From Isoetes taiwanensis (lineage: Eukaryota; Streptophyta; Lycopodiopsida; Isoetales; Isoetaceae): a DNA stretch of 64,000 nt. The stretch spans positions 15,366,003 through 15,430,002 of the forward strand of contig JAJEKV010000030.1 of NCBI GenBank assembly GCA_021234155.1, in the 5' to 3' direction. Shown piece after piece: positions 11,765 through 21,543 of the stretch (positions within the stretch are counted from its first letter, which is position 1; every line of letters starts with the position of its first letter). Made by a program: the position numbers and the translations under genes. The notes beneath the pieces were generated by a model. It worked only from the letters and a program-made list of their open reading frames with translations, did no database searches and was not told the origin of the DNA.

Positions 11765-12225
11765 CAAAACAGAAATAAGGGAGCTATTTTACAGAGATTT
11801 TGCAGTTTTACAAAATTCTATGAGCAAATCCAACACATTGCCTCTGAAGATCTAGGCCCAGCTTTTGCCTTTTCTTGTGAGTTCCCCAAGTAGTAATTGC
11901 AATATCTTCAAGTCCTCACATAGGTTCCACAAAAGAAACTGGATCCATATACACCCTATTACATACCTATACACAGGACAAAAATTTAGACCCATACATA
12001 CCCTATTATATAACTAAATATATAAAAATGCCCTTAAATTTTGAGTTATAACTTTCCCCTACTTTTTGCTGTAACATACAAGAAATTACAGAAACAGCAA
12101 GAACGAATGAATTTTGGGGCTTTATGTCCCTTGCAGCGATCAACAAAAACACAGCGAACCCTACAACAAGAACATAAAGATCCTGTCTCCACGAGGAACC
12201 CTTATCCTTTCTCAGTTTTCCAACA
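11765..12225 (-). repeat. Inverted-repeat arm 2: receptor-kinase upstream sequence plus MULE end
   Basis: Reverse complement of 7420-7935. From 11765 to about 11885 it is homologous to the upstream region of copy 2 (30335-30475). From about 11885 to 12225 it matches the MULE right end, including AAAAATGCCCTTAAATTTTG and ACATACAAGAAATTACAG. Copy 2 lacks the MULE part, so the MULE end was added next to copy 1 after, or separately from, the kinase duplication. Confidence 0.7.
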
Positions 12226-12374
12226 TATTTTCTTTGAGCACTATCTCTGAATGAGAGCATTCCTGCAAGAAAATTATCTGCATCGCTCTTGGCTACAGAA
12301 TGCGTTGCCAATATTTGAACAAATGAAACTACTAATAAGATCACTAGATGGTTAAGATGAAGCCAAAACTTCAA
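12210..12374 (-). other. Possible signal-peptide exon, unassigned
   Basis: The frame begins MKFWLHLNHLVILLVVSFV and looks like a cleavable secretion signal, followed by about 30 polar residues. It then runs into the MULE end at 12225, where the frame is no longer meaningful. It may be the first exon of a gene cut by the MULE end, or a chance hydrophobic frame. No partner exon was found. Confidence 0.25.
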
Positions 12375-12389
12375 TACGAAGCGCTTACT

Positions 12390-12999
12390 TCCACTTCCAA
12401 GACCGAACTAAGTGGAACCTTGTTACCAAAAAGTGCTTACTCATCACTTTCCACTTCTAAGGTTGAAATCCCATATGTTCCCAATCAACCTCAATCCAAT
12501 CCCGCTCCCTCAACCAACTACTTGGAAATTTGCTTTTCCATTTGCAGGCTGAAATAGAACCACCTTGTTTTTCACCACTATCTGCAATATAATGGTCTCT
12601 TTTGCTCTCCATTTTGCCCTTTTTGATGTCTTCTTACTAATCTTCAATATCAAGCGTTTACTGTCCACTTCTAAGACTGAATTAAACCAACCATGTACCA
12701 GAAAGTGCTCATTCATCACTGTCCACCTCTAAATCTGAAATCCCATATGCTCCTAATTCAACCTCAATCCACTCCCGTTCCCTCACCCACTTACTTGGAA
12801 ATTTGCTTTTCCATTTGCAGGCTGAACTAGATCCACCTTGTTTTGAACCACTATTTGCAATATAATGGTCACTTTTTGCTCTCCATTTTGCCCTTTTTGA
12901 TGTCTTCTTACGAACTTCAGTAGATGTTGAGGCATCCGCATTGATAGCTACATCCTTTTTTACCTTGTTATCCATAATATTGTTTTCTGGCTTATGCAT
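12390..12999 (-). repeat. 273-bp tandem duplication containing a lysine-rich exon
   Basis: Two direct copies lie about 273 bp apart: the phrase CTTGGAAATTTGCTTTTCCA is at 12521 and 12794, and TGTCTTCTTA at 12628 and 12901. Read on the minus strand each copy encodes the basic string KKTSKRAKWRAK followed by a Gln/Ser/Lys-rich tail. The upstream copy (12709-12999) is open for 96 codons from an ATG and is preceded by an acidic/basic coiled stretch near 13020-13140. It lies just 3' of the phosphatase-like exon of gene X and could be that gene's last exons, or a separate nuclear protein. The basic patch would suit nuclear localisation. Confidence 0.5.
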
Positions 13000-13556
13000 G
13001 TACTTCCCTCTGGCATCTCTAAGCTTAATCTCCTGCCAGTCTTACCTAATTGATCCCCGAACATCTACTGCTCTCTTTTCACATTCTTCACTTGTTCTTT
13101 ATGCTCTTTGCGGGCTTCTTTACTCTGAATTTTAAGAACAAAATCATCATCCAATTAAATTGGGATTATGTCAACTCCAAAATCACGCCAACATGCTATT
13201 GTCTTCTAGGGGGTTTTTGTTTTTTTTAATCTTTTTTTTTGGACTTCAAAAATAACATAAGGTTGCGATTCACGTGTGACTTTTCATATGCGAATTGAAA
13301 TATGCAAAAATGAAGAGCAAGTTGCTAACATAGATGAGACCAAAATTGCTTGCTCGATAGATGATAATATTAGGTTTGATAATAACAGATTGCATTATTT
13401 GCGAGGCAATTCCAGACTCGAAATTATTGATACATGGCACAAATATCATACAAAAATATCATATATTCCAATAAAACATTAAGGGATCAATCCATGTTTT
13501 TCCACGTGTTTAACAAGGTGTGGTTCCATGTCAGCCGTTCTATCCAGTTCTGGGTA

Positions 13557-14096
13557 TCAATCTAACACTTCACCCACCGTCATCCCCATAGCCAAATTAT
13601 GCATAATAGACACAAACTTCACCAGAAAATCATCTGTCGCAAAGTTTTTTGGATCGTAAGATGGTGGATTCAGGGCCTGTGTTTGATTGTAGAAGCATTT
13701 GAGAGCATCATCATCCACTATGATTATATCATCCTTATTCTCGATACCAAGTTCATCCATCATGTTACTCAAGTGTTTGATGAAGATAGGCTTGCCTGTT
13801 GGATCCTTGGGATTTTCTGATCCCAAAAGGTCAACCAATGTCTATGCATTTCCCCCAGTGCCTCCAAAGTATCCTTGATGTTCCTTAGTTCCATGGATGA
13901 CCAAATACCAACTCGAAATAACTTGAATGCCTCATCTAGCATCTCCTTCAAGTGCGGCCGCGGATAGATCCACTTGGTGTTTGATTCTACTGGTGTCTGA
14001 TGAAACTGATCTCTAGCCACTTTATTTTTCGGAAAAGTCTTGCAAAGGACTCCGTTTAGGTCGAACACCACAACCTTCTTAGAAACGCAATGGAAG
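13557..14096 (-). pseudogene. Gene X, exon with FCP1/NIF-type HAD phosphatase-like domain
   Basis: FCP1/NIF-type HAD enzymes dephosphorylate phosphoserine, classically on the RNA polymerase II tail. Here the catalytic region reads KVVVFDLNGVLCKTF; the family's DxDxT/V nucleophile motif is present as DLNGVL, so the second Asp is replaced by Asn, which argues against normal activity. Further hallmarks are IYPRPHLKEML, FRVGIWSS, WDQ, KDPTGKPIFIKHL and DDIIIVDDDALKC. A 1-bp shift in an A-run near 13815-13820 splits the domain into two frames. The exon opens at a good acceptor (GATGTTTCAG, intron 14097-14307), and splicing to the upstream exon is in frame (phase 2). It is the C-terminal part of gene X. 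Confidence 0.7.
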
Positions 14097-14307
14097 CTGA
14101 AACATCAAACATGTATCCGGTCAGCAAGATACGATAACACAAACAATACAAACGCGCCAAGCGTGATTTGAGATAGTCAATCAAATCGCGCTCGGCGTGA
14201 TTTAGTTTGACAACGAAAAATAATCAAAGCATGCCTGGTGCGATTTAATTCAAAGGTAATACAAATTAAATCACGCGTGGCGCGATTTCGTGGGTAAGGC
14301 CATACCT
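14097..14307 (-). repeat. Gene X intron with CACGCCWGGCGTG-type palindromes
   Basis: A 211-bp GT-AG intron (donor GATAG|GTATGG at 14307, acceptor at 14097). It contains at least four diverged units of a self-complementary motif, for example GCGCCAAGCGTG near 14153, CGCTCGGCGTG near 14190, GCCTGGTGCG near 14232 and CACGCGTGGCGCG near 14273, each next to an ATTT-containing spacer. The same motif fills the gene's other introns. Confidence 0.7.
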
Positions 14308-14562
14308 ATCATCTTCAGTTTCGCTGTCGTCGTCGGCGTCATTCTCCCCTTCGCCACCCTTAATCTTCGTCTTCTTCTGACTGTTAGAATTGTTATTTTC
14401 TATTAGTTCCGCTGCGTCCTTCACAACTGACATTATTTTACTATTGATTTGGCAAACCTGTGAATCACTAGAGCCGCCTTGATTGCCTTCAGTTTCGGTT
14501 TCCCTGTCAATTATTTCATTGTTAACCTGTGAATCTACTCTATTGTTGCTTGCATCACCCGC
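14308..14562 (-). pseudogene. Gene X, acidic linker exon (3' part, split by CACTA-like element)
   Basis: Encodes an acidic, Asn/Glu/Ser-rich linker (ETETEGNQGGSS, DDDSETEDDR) ending at the donor at 14307. Its 5' side is broken by the CACTA-like insertion at 14566-21068. Across that element, joining the HI at 21072 to the AGDASNN here, with one copy of the AAT target, keeps the reading frame, so both pieces were one exon. Confidence 0.7.
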
Positions 14563-14579
14563 AATCACAAGACACCCAA

Positions 14580-15420
14580 AAATTTAACCACTATAATAAA
14601 TCACTAGGAAACCACTATAGATGTGGTTTTTTATGTCAAAATTTGTATTCCTAATAAAAACCACATAACATAGTGGTTTTCATAACTAGTGCGTGGTTAT
14701 TCATGTTGCTTTTTTATTATAGCATGGTTTATTAAAACCAATATTGTTTTATTATATAGTTTCTAGCACCAACAGTGGTCATTCATGTTGGTTTTCTAAT
14801 GTCACATAGTTTATTAAATCGACAGAGTTGTGTAGCATGGTTTTTCAACACAACTTTAATGTGGCAATGGTTCTTTATGTTGATTTTCTACTGTCACAAA
14901 GTTGAAGTACTTTATGGCGTGCTTTTTTATACCAACTTAAATGCCATGGTGGTTATTCATGCTAGTTTTTTATATCACGGTGTGTGTTATAAAATGGTTG
15001 TGGTTTATTTTATAATTTCAATACCAAGTTAATTGTCATGGTAATTACTCATAGATATTCGCCTTAGAGGACTTGGCTATCTATAATGGTTACTCATAAG
15101 GCACCCAAAAACAATTATCATAATTAACCACCAAACCACTATAGATATGGTCTTTTGTATTTTTTGTTTTTTTTGAAATACTTTGACCTTATTCAAATAT
15201 CATGAAAAAAGCACAAAACATATCTTTTGTAATTTATTATTTTTTGGTCTCTTGTAAATTGTTTTGCATCTTTAGAAAAGCAATATAATAGTGGTTTTCT
15301 AGAACTATATGTGGTTTTACATTCACACTTCTTACATTAACTAGATGAGGTCTATATCATGATCTTCTATCAGTGTTCTAAAACTATAGTCGTTACTTAC
15401 TAATATAAGATCATTTATTG
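14580..15420 (+). repeat. CACTA-like element, left subterminal repeat array
   Basis: Short units AACCACTATAG, TGTGGTTTT, CATGGTTTATT and TAGTGGTTTTC recur many times in both orientations. An internal copy of the terminal motif (AGGCACCCAAAAACAATT) lies at about 15099. The matching right array is at 20640-21060. Such arrays are transposase binding sites in known CACTA elements. Confidence 0.65.
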
Positions 15421-15779
15421 CTTAGACATTAGAATCAACTACTTTTTCAATGTAATTATGTGTAACCTAATGCATATACTTGATGCATTATAAAATGTCA
15501 AATATAATATCCGAGTACATTTTCGTTTGATGCATATGTTCCCTAGCTTGGATTCCTTCCTTGTTGATCCATTTACACCTGCAGATAATAAGTTGAATGT
15601 TAGTGCATTCATACACTTTAGCAAGTTTGGTTCCAAGATACAATCCATCCAATTTCATATTTAGAATTACCTATAGATGCTTTCTAATGTTGATATCAAT
15701 ATAGGAGCATGCCAAACATAGATAGCTTTACTTGGATTCTTGTTGGAGACACGATCATCACACAATCATCTACGAATGT

Positions 15780-15925
15780 ATAGTTGGTTAGCAAGCCTAT
15801 TACCGCTAAGGGTTTTCCCTCGAAAACCCTTCGAGACAAGGGTTTTTAATCTTGGACAGCAATAAGCCTGTTGTCCTTTGTTTGGGTTCCATAGGCCATT
15901 TGGTCTTCGTGGATTATAAAATCCA
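15780..15925 (+). mobile_element. LINE 3'-UTR remnant
   Basis: Matches the 3' end of the LINE at 30610-30780 (inverted there): a stem such as AAGGGTTTTCCCTCGAAAACC and the phrase TTTGGGTTCCATAGGCCATT, then GTCTTCGTGGATTATAAAA. No coding sequence remains. Confidence 0.65.
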
Positions 15926-16973
15926 ATACAGTTTGATTCAATTCTATTTAAGAGGCCAAATCTTCAACAAATGCTAAGACTACTGAGAAATTTTCAATCG
16001 CTCTAAAAATGTTTTCCTCAAATTCATAGGTTGAAGGTATTTTCTAATCTATGATTTTATTAAGAATACGACTTTTGGATGTCTAGTCAATTCTGAAAAG
16101 GCCTAGCAAGGCTTGAAGAAAACATGTTACTGAGGCCTAACATGTCTAGCAAGGTTAACATGTTATAGATATTTACTTAGGCTGAGACCACATCATTTAA
16201 CGATTTTTAGGATCTTTCAACCATTTAAGTTAAAAATATATTGATATGCCAAACTAAATAGTTTAAATGAAGAAGCAAGCGCAAGCTAAACAAAACCACC
16301 AAGTGACCATTTAGCCTTGGGGCATGCCCCTTGTCTATACGCCACAATTAAGAAGGTTGGTCACCATGTTGTATGTAACAAATAACGATAATGATCTCAC
16401 ATAGCTAACATCACATACATGGGTGGACGCATACCTCTACCATGGAGAAATACAAAGTATCATGGGGGTCCTTATAGAATAATGCAACCCCGCCCCCACT
16501 CTATGTTATGCAACCCCCCGGTTTCATATATATGATGGAGAAATCAAATGTTTCAATGCACATTTTATTTGCGAGATGCTACCTTGGTCTCATCGGGGTT
16601 CAACCCCCCCAGGTTAGTAGATCTCCTGCAGGGGCCATAGCCATACTTTGAGAAGAATTTCTGGCACTTGGAAGGGGTGCTTTGGCCATTTGGCCATTAG
16701 ACCAACTACAAGGCCGTAGCCATACTTCACGAGGAGTTTTTGGCCGGTCACGAATCTTAAACATATCCAGAATTTTGTACTTACAGTCATGAATAGCATG
16801 CTATAGAAGTAGTTGTTGGTGGGTTTATGCTTGCATTGATTTCACTGGGGCGCAATTGCAGTTCAGGCATGTATTTATATATTTTGCTGTACTTATTGTG
16901 TATATTTAACATTTCAATGGTTTATAATCCAATGATTAACTTTTAAATACATGAAAAAGAATACTTAGACCTA

Positions 16974-17030
16974 AGAGCCGGTTCACATACAGTGAACCCT
17001 TTTACAAGCATGTGAACTGGCTCTTATTGT
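16974..17030. repeat. Inverted repeat (AGAGCCGGTTCACAT hairpin)
   Basis: AAGAGCCGGTTCACAT near 16972 pairs with ATGTGAACTGGCTCTT near 17013, with a loop of about 25 bases. GAGCCGGTTC-type hairpins are common inside grass CACTA elements; here it lies within the CACTA-like element. A related GACCGGCTCT lies at about 17107. Confidence 0.6.
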
Positions 17031-17779
17031 AGGCTAGATTTGATCACACTATTGATGCTTGAACAACATAAATAACTATAAGAATAGCTTGAAAACTTGA
17101 ATAAATCGACCGGCTCTGTAAAATAGGCTTCCATTCTGAGCCGCTGTAATTTCGACCTATTGTTTATTACGGATAAATTGCGGTTTGAGTCACTAGGCTA
17201 TCTATAACACATCTTTCCAACGATGGGAAAAAATTTTGAAGCGGGAAATGCTATGCAACGGCAACTGTGGGCCTGCTGGGAGGCAAGGCTATTTCGAATG
17301 TGCACAGCTGTCTCCTTAAATGGCTCCAACGTTAACGCTTCGGTCGATAACAGATGCGCCATAGCCATGGCGCCTAAAGTAAAGCATTTTCCTGTTCAAC
17401 CAGATTCGACTTGGAAGCTCGATGCTGGGGCTTGAGCTCAAAAATCTTTCCAGATCGCTGGACTGCACGAAGGCATGCCTCTCCTTATCTGCATGTGAGG
17501 CTTCTTCGAGACCCAGTTCTTCTGGCCCTTTATTTGCAAGAATAGCTTTTGTAAGATTTCCCATCTTTCTGGGATGTTTCTTTGGCGGATTACTACAGGA
17601 GCTTTTAATGCGTAGCATGAACCCAACTCAGACTGGTCCATTGAGGCGGCCACTCTTTGGTGTGCGGTAAGTTAGTCAAGATTTTTGATTTGCCATAAAT
17701 GTGAACAGTGGAATGCGTTTTATTGTATTGTTCAAGGAGAAAATCCCGGTACTGATGTTGTGTTCCTCATTTAGAGAGG

Positions 17780-18020
17780 AGCCAATCACTCCAGGAAATG
17801 GAGAGAGCTACATGGCTGATCATGCTTCTCCTCTACATGAGCAGGTATTAAAGTTTCTATGGTTATTCATTCTTTTTGCAGAATTACCATTTTACGAAAA
17901 TTTAAACATGTTCTGCAGCTGGACGTGATATTTAACGTCATTGGAACTCCATGCTGGGACGATATTGAAACTATACCAAGTGAAAGCTGGAAGTCCTATT
18001 TGAAACGTTTACCGGGAAGG
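17780..18020 (+). pseudogene. MAP-kinase-like fragment inside the CACTA-like element
   Basis: Two splice-bounded pieces appear. The first (about 17776-17843) ends LHEQ at a GTATTA donor; the second (17921-18019) starts after TTCTGCAG and reads LDVIFNVIGTPCWDDI and then WKSYLKRLPGR to a GTACAT donor. The string QLDVIFNVIGTP followed by a YLKRLP segment is the MAP-kinase insert/helix region after the activation segment. The pattern suits a plant or algal MAPK with an insert before this helix. No ATP-binding loop or catalytic HRD is present. Preserved intron borders indicate capture at the DNA level, not a retrocopy. Confidence 0.6.
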
Positions 18021-18429
18021 GTACATATAACTTCTTCTTTATTTGAATCTTTTTCTAGTATATAATAGACACCATATTAGTTTTCAAATATGCAAATATC
18101 CTGCCCATTCCTTCACACTGGTGTCCGATGGTGGAGCATCTGTCACGACAAAGAAAAGATCCTTAATAGAAGCTCTGTCAAAGGAAAAATTAAAGAAATT
18201 GGAAACCCATATAACGTAGGCTTACTTTAAATTTTCTTAATGCATTGCATTCAATAGGCAAGGGTGTGGAACGTGCAAGCTTTTAATGCAAGCAACAGTA
18301 TCACTGTCTTTAGTTGTTGAGAATGTAAAATGTTTAGTCACAATGCAGTTACGTTCACCATCTGTAACTTTAGGTGTATATGAATTATTTTTTTTAAGTG
18401 GAAAAGTTTTCAATGTGTCAGCATATAGA

Positions 18430-18833
18430 TGCAGTAAAGTAGGAGACTAGGGGCATCCTTGTTTGACTCCAATTGTGCTTTTTATCTCTTTCAACCATCT
18501 GCTGGGGTGTTTCATGGCAGCCCAGCTCACTTTGTTTCATGGCCCCATCTCATGCACTTTTTGAAAAAGATGTTCTATCAGGACTGTGTCAAAAGCTTTG
18601 CAACCAAAAAACAGCAGTATATACTCTTGCAGCACGGATCTGATGAACCTTAAAGTAAAATCTATTGTTTGAGAAGTTTCTCTTGAAACCAGATAAGTGT
18701 TTAATCTTGCCACGAGATGCCCTGTCCGGATAAAGCCAGAGCTGCTTAGATTCAAGAGGTCTGCAGCCTTGAAGATTGGTTCGATGATTTGGTTTTTGGG
18801 AAGCCAGAGTAGATTATTTCTGCTTTGGAGCAA
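18430..18833 (-). pseudogene. LINE reverse-transcriptase fragment
   Basis: On the minus strand the frame carries TDFTLRFIRS-like residues, then FGCKAFDTV, a degraded version of the RT motif A (DFxKAFDTV). It is followed near 18480-18430 by TIGVKQGCPL, the RT motif B. It lies inside the CACTA-like element and is 5' and 3' truncated. Confidence 0.7.
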
Positions 18834-19324
18834 TCGCTATGGCGCAATGCTATCCTGGCAATCTTTCTCAGATTCATCCGGCAAGCCCAGGTCATTTTTA
18901 CCTCTGTTCGGTGTTCTATTTAAACTGTAGGAAGCTTGGTGATTCAGATGGCTTTCCAGGTAACCCAAGTGTTTTGTTTATGGCGCTAAAGCAAAATATT
19001 TATACAGAACAAGAAGATATCAAACGCAGACATACAGAATCGAGTGTTTGATCACTGTTCGTGATCGAAATCAGATGAAACCAGCTCTGAACAGGTCGGA
19101 TTTTCTAGGGTCTTCTTGCTTACACAGGAGATGCCGTAAACTGCCTGTTGATGGTCTTCTTTCAGGAATATTTTGTTGCCCAGGCTTTTCTAGCCCGGAT
19201 TTATTAACAGTGGTGGATCGCCATTTGCTTATGTGCTCTGGGTTTTTTACCTAGATTGCTCCAGATGCAGCGAATCGCTCATTGCATGACCAAAATATAG
19301 TTTTCTGATTTTTTTTGTTATCTT

Positions 19325-20115
19325 AATCAGAAGGTTGTTGGTGCTACTGGTAATTGGGTGGGAGTGAACATGGCTTTTTCTGTGGCAGATCAGACCAAGA
19401 AATCACCAAAATTACGGTTGCAAGATTTGGCTGTACCAGAAGCAGGTGACATGGAGTATGATGGGCATATGCGTTGTGTAAAGCGATCAAGGACTCTTGA
19501 TTCTGCAGTAACATTACCATGTCAGGTATGCACATACATTGTGAGCATTTTCTTGCATTTTAAGATGTTGACCACGCCAGGATTATGAAGTTCAAGAAAT
19601 ATGGTCCATTTACTGGGTTCTGTCTTGTAACGATTAAATTATAGTTGTGATGCTGCTGCTTTTTTTATTTTGATAACAATGGATCATAGGAAACATTTTT
19701 TCATGTCATATGGTTGAATCATTTGTATTGTTTAGTATGCTCATATGTTCTTAGGTTCCTAACTGACATTAATATCCTGATCTATTGTTGCAGATAGAGT
19801 GCTTACCTACACAAACAAAAGTTCACATTTAGCAGTCCTTGCCGGAGAGTTCTAATATACTTTCGCCGGAGAGTTCTAATATACTTTCAGAAGAAAAAAT
19901 GTGGGTGTTTGCCGAGACATCATCTTTTAGTTTCTACAATCCCCTTGATGAGCCTAGTCCATTGTGTTTGACGCTGAGGAAGAGTCCATCCTTGCTGGAA
20001 CTTGTGTCTACTGTTAGGGAACAGCAAATGGACTTGATTCTGGCGATGGGAATGCATTTCTTAAGTGCAAGTCTATTAAGGAGGCAAGTGCCTCTGGGAT
20101 ACCGCAGGATAAACT
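19325..20115 (+). pseudogene. Captured host-gene exons, possibly an ASG1-like plant protein
   Basis: A splice-bounded exon at about 19333-19524 (ends CQ|GTATGC) reads VVGATGNWVGVNMAFSVADQ, with KSPKLRLQDLAVPEAGDM following. A second piece at about 19920-20000 reads NPLDEPSPLCLTLRKSPSLL. The DEPSPLxLxLRKSPSLL string resembles the N-terminal part of the plant ASG1-type family as I remember it; this identification is tentative. A 24-bp phrase around GCCGGAGAGTTCTAATATAC is tandemly doubled at 19840-19885. It lies inside the CACTA-like element and was probably captured. Confidence 0.4.
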
Positions 20116-20384
20116 AAAGGCTTCTAATTTTCCGACATTAACTATTTTTGTCTGGAAGTGCTTTATTTTTTTCTCTCACATGCAAGAGGTGAGTACGTGA
20201 GTATTGCAAGGTCGTCACTTTCCTCCTATACTAGATGTTTACCTTTTGCTTTGTTGTAGATGTTAGATCTAAATTAGTTTTTTACATATTTGGGGAAATA
20301 AAATTATCATTGTTCATGAGTTTCGGAAATGGTTGGGGTTCAAATCCCCTTGCTCCCTATTCTTTTTTGGCTATTGAGGAAAAC

Positions 20385-20590
20385 AGATACAGTGAATTAA
20401 CAGATACAGTGAATTAACAGTAAAAAGTACTACTATACATAAGAAACCATACACGGTCCTTAATAGTTTTAGTCTTCTATACTTTGAAATGCTTCAAACA
20501 ACAGACCATTACTTGTATGCATAAGAAACCATCCACGGTCCTTAATAGTCTTATACTTAAAAACTTGAAATGCTTCAAACAACATACCGT
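20385..20590 (+). repeat. Short tandem duplications near the CACTA-like right end
   Basis: An 18-bp unit around CAGATACAGTGAATTAA is doubled at 20385-20420. A unit of about 80 bp containing CATAAGAAACCAT and CACGGTCCTTAATAGT is present at 20436-20512 and 20515-20590. Confidence 0.7.
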
Positions 20591-20639
20591 TACTGGTTTA
20601 TAAATGAGAACCATATAGCTAATGCAAAACAAAACCGTG

Positions 20640-21060
20640 CACATATAAAACAAACACACATGTGCTTTACCATGACATTTAACCATGCAGTATACTACAA
20701 TAGCCAACCACATTATAAAATCACAATAGCCAACCACATTATAAAATCACCCAAAACAAGCACTACATTAAACCACATCCACAACCATAATGTTATACCA
20801 CATGGACAAACCGTACACTTAAACACTATAAGTATACCACATTTATTTACCAATATGTAATACCACTTTGACAAACTCTACTAAAAGGCCATCTGCAATT
20901 ACCATGCCATAATACCACCCTAACAAACCTAACAAGAGAACCCATTAGTTTAGCCACATATGGTTTTTAATGATATCAACCCACAAACACCCATTGGTTT
21001 TATAGAATGGTTTTCTAGCCATAACCAAGGAAAAAACCATGTAGTTTTTTAATTTTGGGT
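20640..21060 (-). repeat. CACTA-like element, right subterminal repeat array
   Basis: Many copies of AACCACATTATAAAATCAC, ACCACAT and TATACCAC, the complement of the left array. One unit of about 27 bp is exactly doubled at 20700-20750. Confidence 0.65.
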
Positions 21061-21071
21061 GCCTTGTGAAT

Positions 21072-21478
21072 GTGGGCAAAGATATTCCCTAAGTTCGCCG
21101 CCATCACAGTACTTTGAGCAGCCAGTTTAGCAGCTATTTGTTCATTATTGCTTTCCTTATCAGGCTGCAGATTACTAGTTCCCTCACCAGAAGCAACGTC
21201 CACTTTCGAATTGGACAAGTCTACGAGACTTTTGATTGCTGATGATTTCAGGTTGCCATAAGGGCCTTTAGGAGATTTGGCAAGCACATGCATGAGGAAT
21301 GGTTCAAGAAAGTCTTTGGCCTGCCCATCACTCACAAAGCAGTGACATCTTCTTGCACCCATAAGAGCCTCTCGGGCAATATAACCTCCAACATGAAGCT
21401 CCAAGCAGGTTGTATCAATTGGAGCAAATGCCTCGATGAGGTAAGCAGACCATAGACGGGGAAATCCATTTTTTATTT
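21072..21478 (-). pseudogene. Gene X, exon with LELHVGGYIAREALMGARRC segment
   Basis: A continuous minus-strand frame from about 21478 reads GFPRLWSAYLIEAFAPIDTT, then LELHVGGYIAREALMGARRC, then an acidic linker rich in Ser/Lys/Asp (residues up to NIFAHI), where the CACTA-like insertion breaks it. The hydrophobic-acid-x-x-x-Gly-Gly segment with a following helix and GARRCHCF strand has the shape of motif I in beta-class DNA N-methyltransferases, although the usual DPFxGxG is absent. Together with the SFTIVIVCPS strand in the preceding exon, the order fits a degenerate or domesticated methyltransferase fold. This is inference from pattern, not a confirmed family hit. Confidence 0.45.
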
Positions 21479-21543
21479 AAGGGCCCTTCTCCTTAGTTTG
21501 TAGCTCGTACTTGATTTCCCCACTTAGGAGGGGGTCCCGATCC

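Larger units (their letters stand above)
14566..21068. mobile_element. CACTA-like DNA transposon carrying host-gene fragments
   Basis: The ends are inverted repeats: CACAAGACACCCAAAA at 14566 and the reverse complement of the right end, CACAAGGCACCCAAAA, ending at 21068 (15 of 16 match). Both flanks carry AAT (14563-14565 and 21069-21071), a 3-bp target duplication as in the EnSpm/CACTA group. Subterminal regions (14580-15420 and 20640-21060) are packed with short repeats of AACCACTATAG and ATGTGGTT in both orientations, another CACTA hallmark. The outermost bases are CACAA rather than CACTA. I found no transposase, so it is non-autonomous. It interrupts an exon of gene X, and removing it with one AAT restores the frame. 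Its interior holds kinase-like, transcription-factor-like and LINE fragments. Confidence 0.8.

Noticed and set aside
11765-12225. A second complete MULE starting here
   Set aside because: No matching opposite end or transposase found to the right; only an inverted copy of the first MULE's right end is supported.
20325-20360. tRNA T-arm-like string (GGGGTTCAAATCCCC)
   Set aside because: No matching acceptor stem, D-arm or anticodon arm in the 60 bases upstream; it is inside the CACTA-like element and is probably chance.
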